Positions 44,232 to 54,786 of a stretch of 64,000 nt of DNA are shown here, in pieces. Origin of the DNA: Closterium sp. Naga37s-1 (lineage: Eukaryota; Streptophyta; Zygnematophyceae; Desmidiales; Closteriaceae); the NCBI GenBank assembly GCA_947471745.1, contig CANJKZ010000263.1:372001-436000 (forward strand). The letters are read 5' to 3'. Positions within the stretch are counted from its first letter, which is position 1; each line of letters begins with the position of its first letter. Made by a program: the position numbers and the translations under genes. Below the pieces are notes generated by a model, which ran no database searches, had not been told where the DNA came from, and worked only from the letters and a program-made list of their open reading frames with translations.

Positions 44232-45755
44232 TCAGTTCAGAGCCATCCCAGCCAGCTTGCAACACTTCCAATGCTGCTGCTCCACCAGCCTCTTGGTCAT
44301 CATGTCAGCCGGCTGCCCCGTGGTCTTCACGTAGCGCAACTCAACTTCACCCGCGGTTACCATGCTCCTCGTCCAATGCCACTTCACCCTCATGTGCTTC
44401 GTGAGTCCATGCAACACAGGGTTCTTAGCAAGAGCAATGGCACCCTGGCTGTCACAGTACAGTGGGGTAGGTCCTTGCTGCTCCTCCCCCAATTCAGCCA
44501 ACAAACGCCGCTGCCACACAATCTCCCGTACGGCACGGAAGAGTGCCATGTACTCGGACTCCACCGAGCTCAAAGCTTGGTCAACCTGCTTCTTGCTCTC
44601 CCAAGCAGTTGGGCCTCCACCAACACAGCATATGAAGCCTCCGACACTTGTCATGTCCTCTGGTTCTGATGCATATGAAGCATCCGAGTAGGCGGTGAGG
44701 AACAAACGCCCGGGTTCAACACCATCCGCGCCCTTTTGGCGCCTTTGTGCCGCCGCCGAGTATTGCAGCCCAACGGTCGGTGTTCGGCCAAGATACTTGG
44801 CCACCCTCATTCCAGCTGCTACCTGCTCCTCATTAGGGCATTGCACAACCCTAGCCAGCTGCCCGGTAGCAAACGCGACGTCCGGTCGGGTGTTTACCGC
44901 CGCATACATGAGGCTGCCCACCAACGAGTGAAATCGGCGCCTCTCCTCTTCACCAACGCTCTCCTCCTCTGGTCCCTTCACACACTTGAACCCAGAGGGA
45001 AAGGGTGTAGCCACATGGCCTTCACTCTGCCCAAATTTGGCAGCCAATGCCTCCAGGTACTTTCGTTGATGCACCCGCATGCACCGCTTCTCCACATCTC
45101 GTTCGATGTGGAGCCCAAGGTAGAAGCTCACGTCACCAAGGGCCTTGCACTTGAACTTGTCTTGAAGCTTCAGCATCACATCCTTCACAAGGTCAGAAGA
45201 GGGTGAGAAAATGAGGATGTCATCCACATAAACCACCATGAAACTCCTCTGCTCCCCCTCGCCAAGCATGAACAAGGAGTGATCGGCCGTTGAGGGAGTG
45301 AAGCCGATCCCCTCCAACACTTCGCGCAGCTTCATGTACCATTGCCTAGGGGCCTGCTTCAGCCCATAGAGGGCCTTCTTCAGCTTCCACACTCTGCCAC
45401 TACCATCATCAAACCCCTCTGGCTGCGCCATGAAAATCTCCTCCTCAAGGATGCCGTTAAGGAATGCCGTTACGATGTCCATTTGCTTTACTACCCATCC
45501 TTTGATGGCGGCTCCCGCGAATAGGGTTCGCAGCGTCGTCGGCTTCACCACAGGGGCAAACAGCTCCTTGAAGTCCACCTTCTCCTTCTGCTGGTACCCC
45601 TTGGCTACAAGCCTAGACTTGTAGCGCTCGATCTTGCCGTCGGCATCCGACTTGATTTTGAAGAGCCACTTGGATGTTATCGCCGTACGCCCCTCCGGTA
45701 GCTCCACCAATTCAAACGTGTCATTCTCCTCGATGCTCTTCAGCTCACTCTCCAT
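44232..45755 (-). CDS. Copia C RT and RNase H (5' truncated, frame intact)
   Basis: 507 open codons with no lesion. RVT_2 runs from SELKSIEENDTFELVELPEG, with RYKSRLVAKGYQQKEKVDF, KALYGLKQAPRQWYMKL and the catalytic YVDDILIFS at about 45206-45232. RNase H contains AYSDASYASEPEDMTSVGG and ESEYMALFRAVREIVW. The C-terminus is ADMMTKRLVEQQHWKC. The N-terminal half of pol is gone; homology ends near 45770 in unrelated sequence. It may derive from a recently active element because the remaining frame is clean. Confidence 0.9.
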   Translation of the reverse strand: MESELKSIEENDTFELVELPEGRTAITSKWLFKIKSDADGKIERYKSRLVAKGYQQKEKVDFKELFAPVVKPTTLRTLFAGAAIKGWVVKQMDIVTAFLNGILEEEIFMAQPEGFDDGSGRVWKLKKALYGLKQAPRQWYMKLREVLEGIGFTPSTADHSLFMLGEGEQRSFMVVYVDDILIFSPSSDLVKDVMLKLQDKFKCKALGDVSFYLGLHIERDVEKRCMRVHQRKYLEALAAKFGQSEGHVATPFPSGFKCVKGPEEESVGEEERRRFHSLVGSLMYAAVNTRPDVAFATGQLARVVQCPNEEQVAAGMRVAKYLGRTPTVGLQYSAAAQRRQKGADGVEPGRLFLTAYSDASYASEPEDMTSVGGFICCVGGGPTAWESKKQVDQALSSVESEYMALFRAVREIVWQRRLLAELGEEQQGPTPLYCDSQGAIALAKNPVLHGLTKHMRVKWHWTRSMVTAGEVELRYVKTTGQPADMMTKRLVEQQHWKCCKLAGMALN

Positions 45756-45769
45756 GGCCTTCTTGTTTC

Positions 45770-46980
45770 GGGTCGGAATGTGACAAGATCGGAGTTATCC
45801 TTTTCCGTTTCCCTCCCTCAATTCCACCCTTCTTCTATCCGCCCCCCCACCTCCAGGCAGCCCCACGCGGTTCCTCAGCTCCCCCCATTCGTGCCCCGCC
45901 AGTCAGTCTCCCCCATACAGCAACCCATGCGTACACCCCTTTCCCCTTCCCCACCTCACCACCTCTTCCCACCCCAGCTAATTGGGTGCCCTGCTGCGGG
46001 GACCATGCCGTCCCCAGCTGCCAGCTCCGGTGTTCTTCCGAACCTGGAGCCGCCGTTCGAGGCTGCGAGGAGGTTCGGCACAGGACCGGGCTGGGCGTTT
46101 GGTCTGGATGGAGGTTCGGTGGCCCAACCCGAAGGAAAGTGTGTGGGAGGACGGAGAAGAAAGAAGAAGGGAAGGGTGGGGCAGTAGGGGAAGGCAGGGC
46201 GAGGGACAGGGAGATTGTTGGAGAGATCGGTGGGGTTGGAGCGGAAGGGGACGATGCCGAAACAGAGGAGTTCAGAGGGGTGGCGGGATCTCGTGCTGCG
46301 TTTGGTGGTAGTGCTGGTGCTGGTGGTGAGGTGGGTGCTGATGCTGCTGCTGGTGCTGCTGGTGGTGGTAAGGGGAGTGTGGCAGCACAGTTGGGGAGGC
46401 TGCAAGGGGTGCATTGTTGGGAGAAGCAGCAGCATCAATGGCAGGGGCAAGGGATCGGCCGCAGCAATGCCGACAGCTGCACAAGTGGTGGCACAAGTGG
46501 CAGCAGAAGCAGCTGGGAGAGAGGGGATGTGGGAGGTGCTGGGTCAAGTGGTGGCCCTGTTGCTGCTTAAGAGTACCATTGGGCAGCTTTGGAACACTCA
46601 ATTGCCTCAATCTGCACCAAGCCCAAAAATGTTAGAAATTTCCTCCGCTTCTGCTTTTGATTATAAATGCCGTACTTTTACTCAACACCAGGGAGGTCTG
46701 ATTGGATGTCGCCTTTCAATGTATTCATTCACTTTTGACAAATTAATATGGTACCGTACTTGCATCCAGAGGTTTTGCTCGATGAAGCACAATTTTGGCC
46801 TGAAAATGCAGCTATGGTCGACGTACTACCGGAGGTCGTGGGAGCAGGGAAGGGAGGGGAGTAGGTCTTCCTGCCTGAATAAATGTAAGCCAGAAGCAGT
46901 GCCTTTCGCAAGCTGTACCGGTAGTTCCAGGCATGAAGGAGGCTCACGCATGTGCAGTCAAACAGAGGTTAGATAAATAA
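45770..46980. other. Unassigned host-like interval
   Basis: No retroelement motif was found. 45780-46600 is low-complexity (Pro/Ser-rich or Gly/Ala-rich depending on frame) with several overlapping open frames, none convincing. 46600-46980 is AT-richer and could be the 3' flank of the minus-strand LRR gene. Possibly a host gene segment. Confidence 0.35.
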
Positions 46981-47036
46981 ACAATACATAAATGTATATA
47001 ATATCAGTAGGGGTGATCGCTCAAGCGGGGATGGTT

Positions 47037-48014
47037 CTAAGCACACGCAGGCAGAGGGGACCCGCACAAGTTGTCGTTCCCTGGTTTGAACGAGCCTCGC
47101 TTCAGCTTGCTCAGAGCAGCCGGAACAGCCCCTGACAGCTGATTCCCCGCCAGCAGTACTTGCCGTACCTTTGCCGGCCAACCTGCGGGAATGGAACCCG
47201 TCAGGTTGTTATATGCCAAACCTAGTCCTCGCAGCTGCTTCATATTGCTCACACCAGCAGGGATCGCCCCTGTGAGGTTGTTTCTATTTAGGCCGAGGCC
47301 CTTGATGCGAGTAAAGGAGCTGATTGTAGCGGGGATGGGGCCGGAGAGGGTGTTGGAGGAGAGGTGGAGGAGGGCGAGAGAGGCGGAGCAGGAGGGGGAG
47401 GAGAGCGGGGTGGGCGGGCCGGAGAGGGGCGTTGGCGGCGAAATTGAGGAAGGTGAGGGCCTGGCCGGCCTGGCAGAATGCGGGGATGGGGCCTGAGGGG
47501 TGCGGAGAAGGGGGAAAGGAGGAATTTAACTGATGGGGCCTGAGGGATGGATGGGGCAGCGGAAGCAGAGACTAATATGAGAGGATACGAATGAACAGAA
47601 AGCTCAACAGAACGAAACAAAGTGCATTTCACCCAATGAGCTCACCTGTCAAAGCGTTTGCCCCGAGGTCCAAGTATTTTAGCTGGGGTAAACTGCCGAG
47701 GCGTGGGGGAATGCTCCCTGTGAACTTGTTGAATCCGAGGTCCAGAGCGGTAATGTCTGCGGGCAGTTTCGAAAACGGCTGCAAGCTGCCCGAGAAATTG
47801 TTGTGGCTAAGTAAGAGGTTAGCCACATAGGGACTTCCGGACTTGAAACAATTAGCTGGAACTGTTCCTGTCAGGCGATTATGCGAAAAACCAGCTGCTA
47901 CTATGCCGCCACGATTGCACACGATTCGCGGGAACGAGCCCGAAAACAAGTTGTGCGAAACGTTGATTTCCGACACCCTTTCGTCGAAGCGGATCGAGTT
48001 GAAGTTCTCAGAAA
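47037..48014 (-). pseudogene. Leucine-rich-repeat protein gene fragment, two exons
   Basis: Minus-strand plant-type LRR. Exon a (48014-47646) encodes repeats such as VSEINVSHNLFSGSFP, NRLTGTVPANCF, LLLSHNNFSGSLQPF, LDLGFNKFTGSIPPRLGSL and LDLGANALTG. The intron at 47645-47493 has GTGAG and CTCAG ends. Joining it gives a perfect LTG-PIPAFCQAGQALTFLNFAAN reading. Exon b (47492-47037) continues LSSNTLSGPIP, LGLNRNNLTGAIPAG and LGLAYNNLTGSIPAGW. It ends NDNLCGSPLPACA and a stop, with no transmembrane or kinase part. A one-base frame break lies near 47420-47435. The 5' part is missing beyond a pyrimidine-rich acceptor at about 48015, where copia sequence starts. Confidence 0.75.
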
Positions 48015-48052
48015 CTAGACAGGAATGATTGGATTGAAAGAAACATGGGTAC

Positions 48053-48139
48053 AACTACTAACCCTAACTTTGGGCTGTACCCCATATGAGCTACCCCACT
48101 ACAGCCTACACAAACCTAACACATATATATAATTTGACA
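48053..48139 (-). repeat. Truncated 3' LTR of copia I
   Basis: On the minus strand starts TGTCAAATTATATATATG after CTATGGGGGTG, as in copia 1, and keeps GTGTAGGCTGTAGTGGGGTAG. Similarity becomes doubtful beyond TTGTACCC at 48053, close to the LRR exon. Confidence 0.75.
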
Positions 48140-49283
48140 CACCCCCATAGGCAAAGTGGGGGAGAACAAGGGGTCATAAGACCAGTCTAGCAGAGCAAAA
48201 CAAGATCAGGGCGGATCACAACGTCACCACACACTCTGAGCACAAGCAATGGGCCAAAAGGCCAGTTCACATGCAGAGATATATATGCAGAAACAGCAGC
48301 ACCGTGATCACTACCTAGCAAGAGCAAGCATGCAGGTATAAATATATAGATCACAGTACAGGCAAGTCTACAGCAAGTGCGGAAACGTAGGCACAAGGCC
48401 TAACAAAGTACAATGTCGCTCCGTCCTCCAAGCACGAGCCCCATGCCCGATGTACTGCACAGGTAACGCAGTACCCTCTTAGCAGCATCCATGTGCACCT
48501 TTCGGTGCCTACCAGGAGCCACGTAGCGAGCCAAAAGGCCAAGAGCGTACGAGAGGTCAGGTCGAGTGCAGGTCATCATGTACATGAGGCAGCCCACTAG
48601 CTCTGCGCAAGGACCACTCGACTCTGCAGACTCGTCCGAAGGTGGAGCTGAGAGCGAGTGACCTGTAGCTAGAGGAGTGGACTGTGGGGAGGACCAGGTG
48701 AAGCCGAAGCGCTGAAGGACCTGCTGCACCATGTGTGACTGAGTCAGTGTGATGGTGCGGCGTGCTCTGTCCCGGGTGATCTGCAAGCCAAGGTAGCTGC
48801 GCAGCTCACCCAGGTCAGTGCACGTGTGTCGCTTCTGCAGCTCCGACTTCACCAGGGCGAGAGCCTCAGTGTCAGCAGTGGCAAAGACCAAGTCGTCGAC
48901 GTACACGAGGATGTAGAACGGCGGCAGCGAAGTGTCGGTGCGCAGAAACAGCGACGGGTTAGCAGTCGAAGGGGCAAACCCAAGAGCCGCAAGTGTAGTC
49001 CTCAGTGTGTCGTGCCATTCACGAGGCGCCTGGTGGAGACCGTAGACTGGCCGCCGGAGGCTCCACTGGGTACCAGGAGGGAACGACCCAGTGAAGCCAG
49101 GTGGGCGGCGCAGCCAGGTCTCCTCGTGCAGGCTGCCCTGTAGGAAGGCTGTGCTGAAGTCAAGAGAGTGAAGCTCGTAGTCACGCTAAGCGGCAACGTG
49201 CAGCAGCACCCGAAGAGTGGTCATCTTCGGGGTGGAAGAAGTCAACTCCCTCTCACTGACTGAAGCCTCGAGCAACGTAAGCA
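48140..49283 (-). pseudogene. Copia I RT, RNase H deleted
   Basis: Minus strand, same family as copia 1. It starts at about 49283 in YVARGFSQ, then a TGA where copia 1 has Arg, then EGVDFF. A short deletion joins this to the start of MTTLRVLLHVAA. TAG at 49186 stands where copia 1 has CAG (Gln). The catalytic YVDDLVFA is near 48880-48903. After LVLGGRSDIVL near 48412 about 500 bp of RNase H are missing, and the sequence resumes at the element tail (GGCCTTGTGCCTACG). This is an internal deletion. Confidence 0.85.
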
Positions 49284-50662
49284 GCTGCCAGGGGAGGCGC
49301 CCGTCTATAAGGCTCGTTACTGTGCCAAAAGGTTCACGCAGCGGTATGGTTTTGACCTCTTCGATACCTTCTCCCCCACTGCCAAGCCTGCTACTGTCTA
49401 CGCCGTGCTTGACCTCGCCGCTCGCCTCAATATGGAGATCCACTCGATGGACGTCTCTAACGCCTTCCTCCAAGGCGTCCTCCGCGAGCTTATCTACATG
49501 GAGCGTCCAACCGGTTTTCCCTTCCCTTCCCAGCAGACTCTGTCTGGCAGCTGCGTCGCCCTGTGTATGGGCTCCGACAGGCCTCGAGGGAGTGGCATGC
49601 TAAGCTTGCCGCCACCCTTGCTGAACTTGGGTTCCGCACCTCCCGCTTTGACGCCAGCCTCTTCCTCCGCGCCTCCCCCTCCCCCTTCTACATCCTTGTG
49701 TATTTCGATGACATGATTCTGCTCACTGCCGACCTTGGCGAGTTGGAGCGTGTTAAGGCTGAGTTGGGCAGCCGTCTCAAGTGCAAGGACTTGGGAGAGC
49801 TGCAGCATTACGTGGGCATAACCATCACCCGCGAGCGCTCCGGCCGCACCATCTCTCTCTCCCAGGGTCATTACTTGCAGCAGGTCTTGGAGCGGTTTGA
49901 CATGGTCCGCGGCGGCGCCCAACGTACTCCTCTCTCTGTCGGGCACCACCTCTCTCCACCCACCTCCCCCTCAGCCTCCTCCCATCCTTATCCCGAGCTC
50001 ATCGTCTCCCTTATGTACGCCATGGTCTCCACTCGCCCTGACCTTGCCTACCCCATCAGCGTCCTCGCTCGCTTTGTTGGCGCTGTCAATCATACGGACG
50101 AGCACCGGCAGGCCGCCAAGCGCATCCTCCGGTACCTTCGTGGCACCAAGGACTATGTCCTTACCCTTGGCGGCCCTTCCCCACCTCTCCTCAGCGGCTA
50201 CAGTGACTCCTCCTGGGCTGACTCCCGACCAGATCGTCGCTCCTCCCAGGGCTATGGCTTCTCTCTTGGTAGCGGCCTCATCAGCTAGCGTTCCACGCAC
50301 TCATCGGCTATCGCCCTCTCGTCCTGCGGAGCAGAGTTGTATGCTGCCACCATGGCTGCCCAAGAGGCTCGCTGGCTCTTCTTCCTTCTTGAGGAGCTTG
50401 GTGCCCCCCAGCGCTGTCCCACCATTTGGTGTGACAACGCCAGCACCATTCACCTCATTAAGGATGCCGTGTTTCACGGGCGCTTCAAGGACATTGAGCT
50501 CCGTCATTTCTTCATTCGCGATCTTGTTCAGGCTGGGCTCAACAAGGTTGACTCAGCGGCCAACCTTGCCGACATCTTCACGAAAGCTCTTCCTCATGCG
50601 GCTCACTCTTCACTGATTCGTCTCCTTGGCCTTACTTCTCCAAAGTCGGTCTCCGCCTCTTG
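49283..50662 (+). pseudogene. Copia J RT and RNase H (5' truncated)
   Basis: Plus-strand copia of another family. It begins APVYKARYCAKGFTQRYGFD near 49290. AKPATVYAVLDLAARLNMEI and SNAFLQGVLRELIYMERP follow, then a frameshift near 49560. Next are MYGLRQASREWHAKLAATL, the catalytic YFDDMILLT near 49701 (Phe for the usual Val), and RNase H with GYSDSSWADSRPDRRSSQGY. TAG at 50286 is where Trp is expected (LIS-stop-RST). The C-terminus is ANLADIFTKALPHAAHSSL, stop at 50660. Confidence 0.88.
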
Positions 50663-50686
50663 ATTCTAGCATTCTAGCCTTATGCA

Positions 50687-51001
50687 TGTTGGGGGGTTGC
50701 GTTGTAATTCCATATTTTATACAACATGAATAGGCTAGACTTAGATGTGTAGCGCTCTTATAAATTGGGAGGTTGTTTAGTGTTCCTCCAACCACATTTT
50801 GTGGTTGGTGGGGATTGGTCCTTACCTCAGCCAATCCCAACCAACACACATTTTGTGGTTGCTTGGGTCACAAGCAAGCTCACCCATTGGCCAACTTATT
50901 GGCCAATAGGGTAAGCTCCCCTCTCATCTCTCCCTTGCTCATTGCTTGTACTAAAGAGCCTTTTGGCTCATTGTTTAGTGTATCAATTCTTCTTTCTAAC
51001 A
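50687..51001 (+). repeat. 3' LTR of copia J
   Basis: Starts TGTTGGGGGGTTGCG and ends TTCTTTCTAACA, 315 bp, placed 25 bases after the pol stop. It contains two near copies of CCAACCACA/CACATTTTGTGGTTG. Right flank is copia K protease. Confidence 0.75.
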
Positions 51002-51119
51002 CTGCAGTGCCCCATTGAAGCCCCACACGTGCTTGACGTCGCCGCTCGGCTGCAGGTTGACGAAGACCTCCTTCGTCCCCATCAGGTGGTGGGAGCAACC
51101 GCTGTCGAGCAGGACCACC
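51002..51119 (-). pseudogene. Copia K protease fragment
   Basis: On the minus strand encodes VVLLDSGCSHHLMGTKEVF and VNLQPSGDVKHVWGF, a copia aspartic protease with intact D-S-G-C. Its upstream partner is the gag at 60696-59157. Joining the two across the gypsy insertion gives a continuous reading (VQANSS followed by VVLLDSG). Confidence 0.85.
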
Positions 51120-51481
51120 TGTCACCGCATATGCAAGGGATGCATATGCAATAACAGTAGAGTGCGGTGCTGTGAAGTAGTGTAGAAAATAGCTAAGAAT
51201 GCATTGAAGTAGATAGATAAGAAGTAGTGTAGGAAGTGTAGCCAGTAGCGAAGTGTTGGTTGCAAAGGGGTGTAGAAAGGGGGAAATATGTGGGAGCGGT
51301 TGGGATGAAGGGGGAAAAGCACCGAAGGGCGAAATGGGGGATTCGAACAAATCCCAACCTCGAGCCGCACATTGGAAATGTGCAAGCCGAGGTTGGGTAA
51401 GGTCACCCACGCCCACTCACTCGATGCCTATTGTTAAGTATTCTTTCATACTAGTGCAGGGCTGTCATCCTAGCTACTACA
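51120..51481 (+). repeat. 5' LTR of the methyltransferase gypsy element
   Basis: Starts TGTCACCGCATATGC and ends TCCTAGCTACTACA. Matches 58652-59013 at a constant offset of 7532 with about three differences. Confidence 0.9.
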
Positions 51482-51485
51482 CGCG

Positions 51486-51497
51486 GTGGCAGAGCAC
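51486..51497 (+). promoter_or_regulatory. Putative primer binding site
   Basis: GTGGCAGAGCAC lies four bases after the LTR end. The copy after the 3' LTR reads GTGGCACAGCAC. The tRNA is not identified; the call rests on position. Confidence 0.4.
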
Positions 51498-51564
51498 TAA
51501 GAAGGAACCGGTGGGGTGAGGGAGTAATCTCGTTCATACTGAACAATAGGCGCGACACGCAGTC

Positions 51565-54500
51565 ATGGATAAATATGAGCTACGTTGGGGTAGGGTGTTT
51601 AGTCGCCGGGAGGAGGAACGAGCACGAGGTGAGCCGTCACGCGAGCGCGGGCGATCTCTGGAGCGCTCGCCGCGAAGGCCGGCATTTCGCGCAGATAGAG
51701 TTCCCATCGCTGGGGACCGACGGGCGGAAGGGAGGCCTGGCGTGGCAGCGGGTGGAGAAGGATACGCCGCAAGCGCGGACGGAGACGTGTGGCGAAGAGA
51801 GCATGATCGCGGAGATGGATACGGGAGCGGAGACCGACGCGCTGTGGGAGTGTTCCGCTCGCCGGAAGAGCGCGGGCGCCGCCGTGATGAGAGGGGCCGT
51901 TGGCAGGGCGTCGAGCGATTCGACGCCGACCAAGGAGGGGAAGCCGCCGAAAAGGAAGAAGCGTGGGAGACGTCCGGCGAGGAAGAGGCAGAGGAGGACG
52001 CAGCGAACCTGGAACGGGCGGTCGAAGACGCCAACGGAGAAGATGACGGCGAGGAACCCGCGGCTGGGATCGGAGGATCCGAGCCTGAAGAGGCGGACAT
52101 TGCCGGGAGCGCAAGCCAGGCAGGGGCGGAAGGATCGCGGTCGGGACGGTCGGAATCGCGCGGGCGCGACGCAAGCCGCCAGGAGGAGCATTACGCGGAG
52201 AGGTCGCGTCAGCAGGAGCGGCGGAACTGGGGCGTGCGTGCCGGCGCTGTGGGGACGCAAGGAGAGCGCGGCAAAAGGGAGGAAGAGGGACCGCGCGCGT
52301 CAGGGGAAGGATCGCGGCGCTGGGAACGGCCTTCTGTTAACCCTCGCGCACTCGACTGGCGCCAGGCACAAGGGGGCTGGGGCGAAGACGGCGCACGATC
52401 GCCGGACAGGCAGTTGATGCACAAGGGAGGATGGGAGGGCGAGCCACGCGCAGCCAGCCACCACTGGCGGCGGGAAGAAGGACGCGAGGAGGGGCCCAGT
52501 TCGTCAGAGAGGCGCGGCCAGCGGCAAGAGGGGCGCGGCGGGGAGGCACGGACGTCCGGCCCGCAAGCGCAATGGGAGAGGAGGGTGAGCGGCGGATTCC
52601 GCTCGCCTCTCGTCCGGCAGCAGCGGGGAGGAGAAGGCGGCGGAGACAGGCGCTCGCCCGGAGATCGTTGGCAGCAAGGGAGGGGAGAAGCATGGGAACC
52701 GTCGCCAGAGAGGCAGCGGCAGCGAGAGACGAGCACGGCGAGGTGGAGAGAGACACGAGTCTCGCCGGCACGAACGCAAGGGCGTGCGGGAGAGGAGAGG
52801 GGCCCGAGAGAAAGGCACGGTGACTCGGGCTGGAACCGGCGGGAGAGCAGAGCTGGAGGAGGGAGCTTAGCATATGGCGCTGAGCGGGCCCGAGAGGCCA
52901 GGGAAGGACTGGAGAGGGCCAAGGAGAGAAGGACTGGGGAAGAGCGGCTAGGAGGGGCCAGGGAATCGTGGGGAGAAGGGCGGGGAAGTACAGCCAGCGC
53001 GACGTGGGTGGAAGTGCCGGCGAGGTTCTCGGGGGACCAACGGGTGGGGCCGGCCCTCAAGAATTACTTGATGCAGGTGGGGAATGTAAAATACCGCTGT
53101 GACAGGCAAGACATGGACCCAATAGACTTCTTCTTGAGCCTGCCCAACACACTGGAGGGAGAGGCGGAGACGCTGTACCGCATGAGGATGGACGAGCTGC
53201 TGTGGAGGGCAGGGAGGTACGGGGAGGATCCCACCGAGGCATTTCTGGAGCGGCTTCAGCGTCAATTCCCGGGACACACGGTGGAGCGCATAAAGGAGTT
53301 TCAGGAGTTCAGGAGGGGACGGACAGAATCCCTACTGACCTACTACAACCGACTGATAAACTTGGCGGAGGATCTGAAATGTTCGGACAGCAGCCTCCTC
53401 ATTAGTAAGTTTCTTGGAGGCCTGGACGAAACACTGGGGGGGGGACTGAGGATGAGGGTGTACGAGTTGGGGGCGGATGCGGCACTGGAGGAGGTGTTTG
53501 ACCTGGCGGAAAGGGTGGAGCTGGCACAAAGGAGGTATGAGGCCTACCTGCCGAGGCCGACAGAGAGGAGCCGCAGACCGACATGGGCGGCGGCTATGAT
53601 ACCAGAGGAGCGAGGGAGGGTGGACCCACACGGGGAAGAGAGAGCCGGCGCGCGCACCTGCTACCGGTGCGGACAGATGGGGCACCTCCGCAAAAAGTGC
53701 AAAAACTGTGATGGATGTGGGAAGCCTGGGCACCGGAAACGAGAATGTCCTGATGCGGCGAAGTGTGAGATCTGTGGGAAGAAGGGGCACGAGGCCAAGG
53801 AGTGTTACCAGCGGGAGGGAGGGGCAAGGAGGAAACCAGATGAGCTGCAGCGGCAGATCAGGAGGCTGCAGTCTCAACTGCAGGCCATGGGGACAGGGTG
53901 GGGAGCGGAGGCGGGGATGTACGCTAGGGACGAGGAGGGAGAAGGGGTGGAGCCGGACGTGCAGTGTGCCCTCATGGCCTGGAGAGGCAGGGAAGAGATG
54001 GGGCTGCGTAGCGGGGGGAAGGATGGCAGGCAGGAGCATAGCCGGAAGCCACGTGAGCAGGGGTTCAGGCCGGACGCGCCAGGAGGAGAGAAGACCCCAG
54101 CCCGCCACCCGCAGGAAAGACTCGCGTGCCAGACCTCGGTGCTGCTCGTGGAAGCAGGAGCGGTGGAAGTGGGGGGGATGAAGGTAAAGACGGCGATCAT
54201 TGACACAGGAGCACAGAGCGTGATGCTGGGTAAGGGGATGGCCGAACGGTTGGGGCTGATGGCCCCTGAGAGGCACGTGGCGAAGGGGATGTTAGTCATG
54301 ACGGCAGAGGGAGGGGAACCAAAGTGGATGCCGTGCACACGGACCCCCATAGAGTTGACACTGCTGCCAGGAGGGGAGCATGAAACAAGGATCAGGATTA
54401 AGTGTGGAATCTCGGAGTCCGAGGATTTTGATCTGCTGATGGGGACGGAATTGGTGTTCGCTGTAGGCATGAGCATATGTACCTGGACGGAGAAGGTGGA

Positions 54501-54786
54501 GTTCCGAACGAGGTACTGGAAGAAGGAGGGACCATTGGGGCAGCTGCCAGTGCAGTTTGTAAGGGTGGAGCCGAAGCGGGCCTATCAGGTCGGAGCAGGA
54601 GGGGCACAGAGGGGGCAGAGAGGAGCAGCAGAGACCAAGGAGGGGCCCAGGATGAAGCTGATGGACAAGCCGGGGCAGCAAAGCGATTGGCAGCAGCCCA
54701 TCCGGCTAGTAGAGTTGTTCGGAGGAATCGGGGCAGGGCTGGCGGCAGCAGTGAGAAGTGGGATTGCAGTGCAGCAGTGGGTCTAG
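51565..54786 (+). CDS. Gypsy gag-protease, running into the methyltransferase
   Basis: Opens at ATG 51565 (MDKYELRWGRVF). Residues 1-480 are extremely rich in Arg, Glu and Gly, likely disordered and nucleic-acid binding. Residues about 485-650 are the retrotransposon gag capsid region (IDFFLSLPNTLEGEAETLYR, FPGHTVERIKEFQEFRRGRT). Three CCHC knuckles follow at about 699-748 (CYRCGQMGHLRKKC, CDGCGKPGHRKREC, CEICGKKGHEAKEC). The aspartic protease motif is AIIDTGAQSVMLG at residue 880. From residue 1045 the frame enters methyltransferase motif I and hits TAG at residue 1074. That TAG follows QQW-V and precedes VEQAP, where Trp is plausible. Confidence 0.9.
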   Translation: MDKYELRWGRVFSRREEERARGEPSRERGRSLERSPRRPAFRADRVPIAGDRRAEGRPGVAAGGEGYAASADGDVWRREHDRGDGYGSGDRRAVGVFRSPEERGRRRDERGRWQGVERFDADQGGEAAEKEEAWETSGEEEAEEDAANLERAVEDANGEDDGEEPAAGIGGSEPEEADIAGSASQAGAEGSRSGRSESRGRDASRQEEHYAERSRQQERRNWGVRAGAVGTQGERGKREEEGPRASGEGSRRWERPSVNPRALDWRQAQGGWGEDGARSPDRQLMHKGGWEGEPRAASHHWRREEGREEGPSSSERRGQRQEGRGGEARTSGPQAQWERRVSGGFRSPLVRQQRGGEGGGDRRSPGDRWQQGRGEAWEPSPERQRQRETSTARWRETRVSPARTQGRAGEERGPRERHGDSGWNRRESRAGGGSLAYGAERAREAREGLERAKERRTGEERLGGARESWGEGRGSTASATWVEVPARFSGDQRVGPALKNYLMQVGNVKYRCDRQDMDPIDFFLSLPNTLEGEAETLYRMRMDELLWRAGRYGEDPTEAFLERLQRQFPGHTVERIKEFQEFRRGRTESLLTYYNRLINLAEDLKCSDSSLLISKFLGGLDETLGGGLRMRVYELGADAALEEVFDLAERVELAQRRYEAYLPRPTERSRRPTWAAAMIPEERGRVDPHGEERAGARTCYRCGQMGHLRKKCKNCDGCGKPGHRKRECPDAAKCEICGKKGHEAKECYQREGGARRKPDELQRQIRRLQSQLQAMGTGWGAEAGMYARDEEGEGVEPDVQCALMAWRGREEMGLRSGGKDGRQEHSRKPREQGFRPDAPGGEKTPARHPQERLACQTSVLLVEAGAVEVGGMKVKTAIIDTGAQSVMLGKGMAERLGLMAPERHVAKGMLVMTAEGGEPKWMPCTRTPIELTLLPGGEHETRIRIKCGISESEDFDLLMGTELVFAVGMSICTWTEKVEFRTRYWKKEGPLGQLPVQFVRVEPKRAYQVGAGGAQRGQRGAAETKEGPRMKLMDKPGQQSDWQQPIRLVELFGGIGAGLAAAVRSGIAVQQWV

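Noticed and set aside
44205-46570. Plus-strand frames overlapping copia C (for example 45674-46570)
   Set aside because: They begin antisense to an intact RT/RNase H frame and run into low-complexity sequence; shadows of base composition.
51482-51500. tRNA gene downstream of the gypsy LTR
   Set aside because: GGTGGCAGAGCAC resembles a tRNA word but no cloverleaf can be formed; better seen as a primer-site region.
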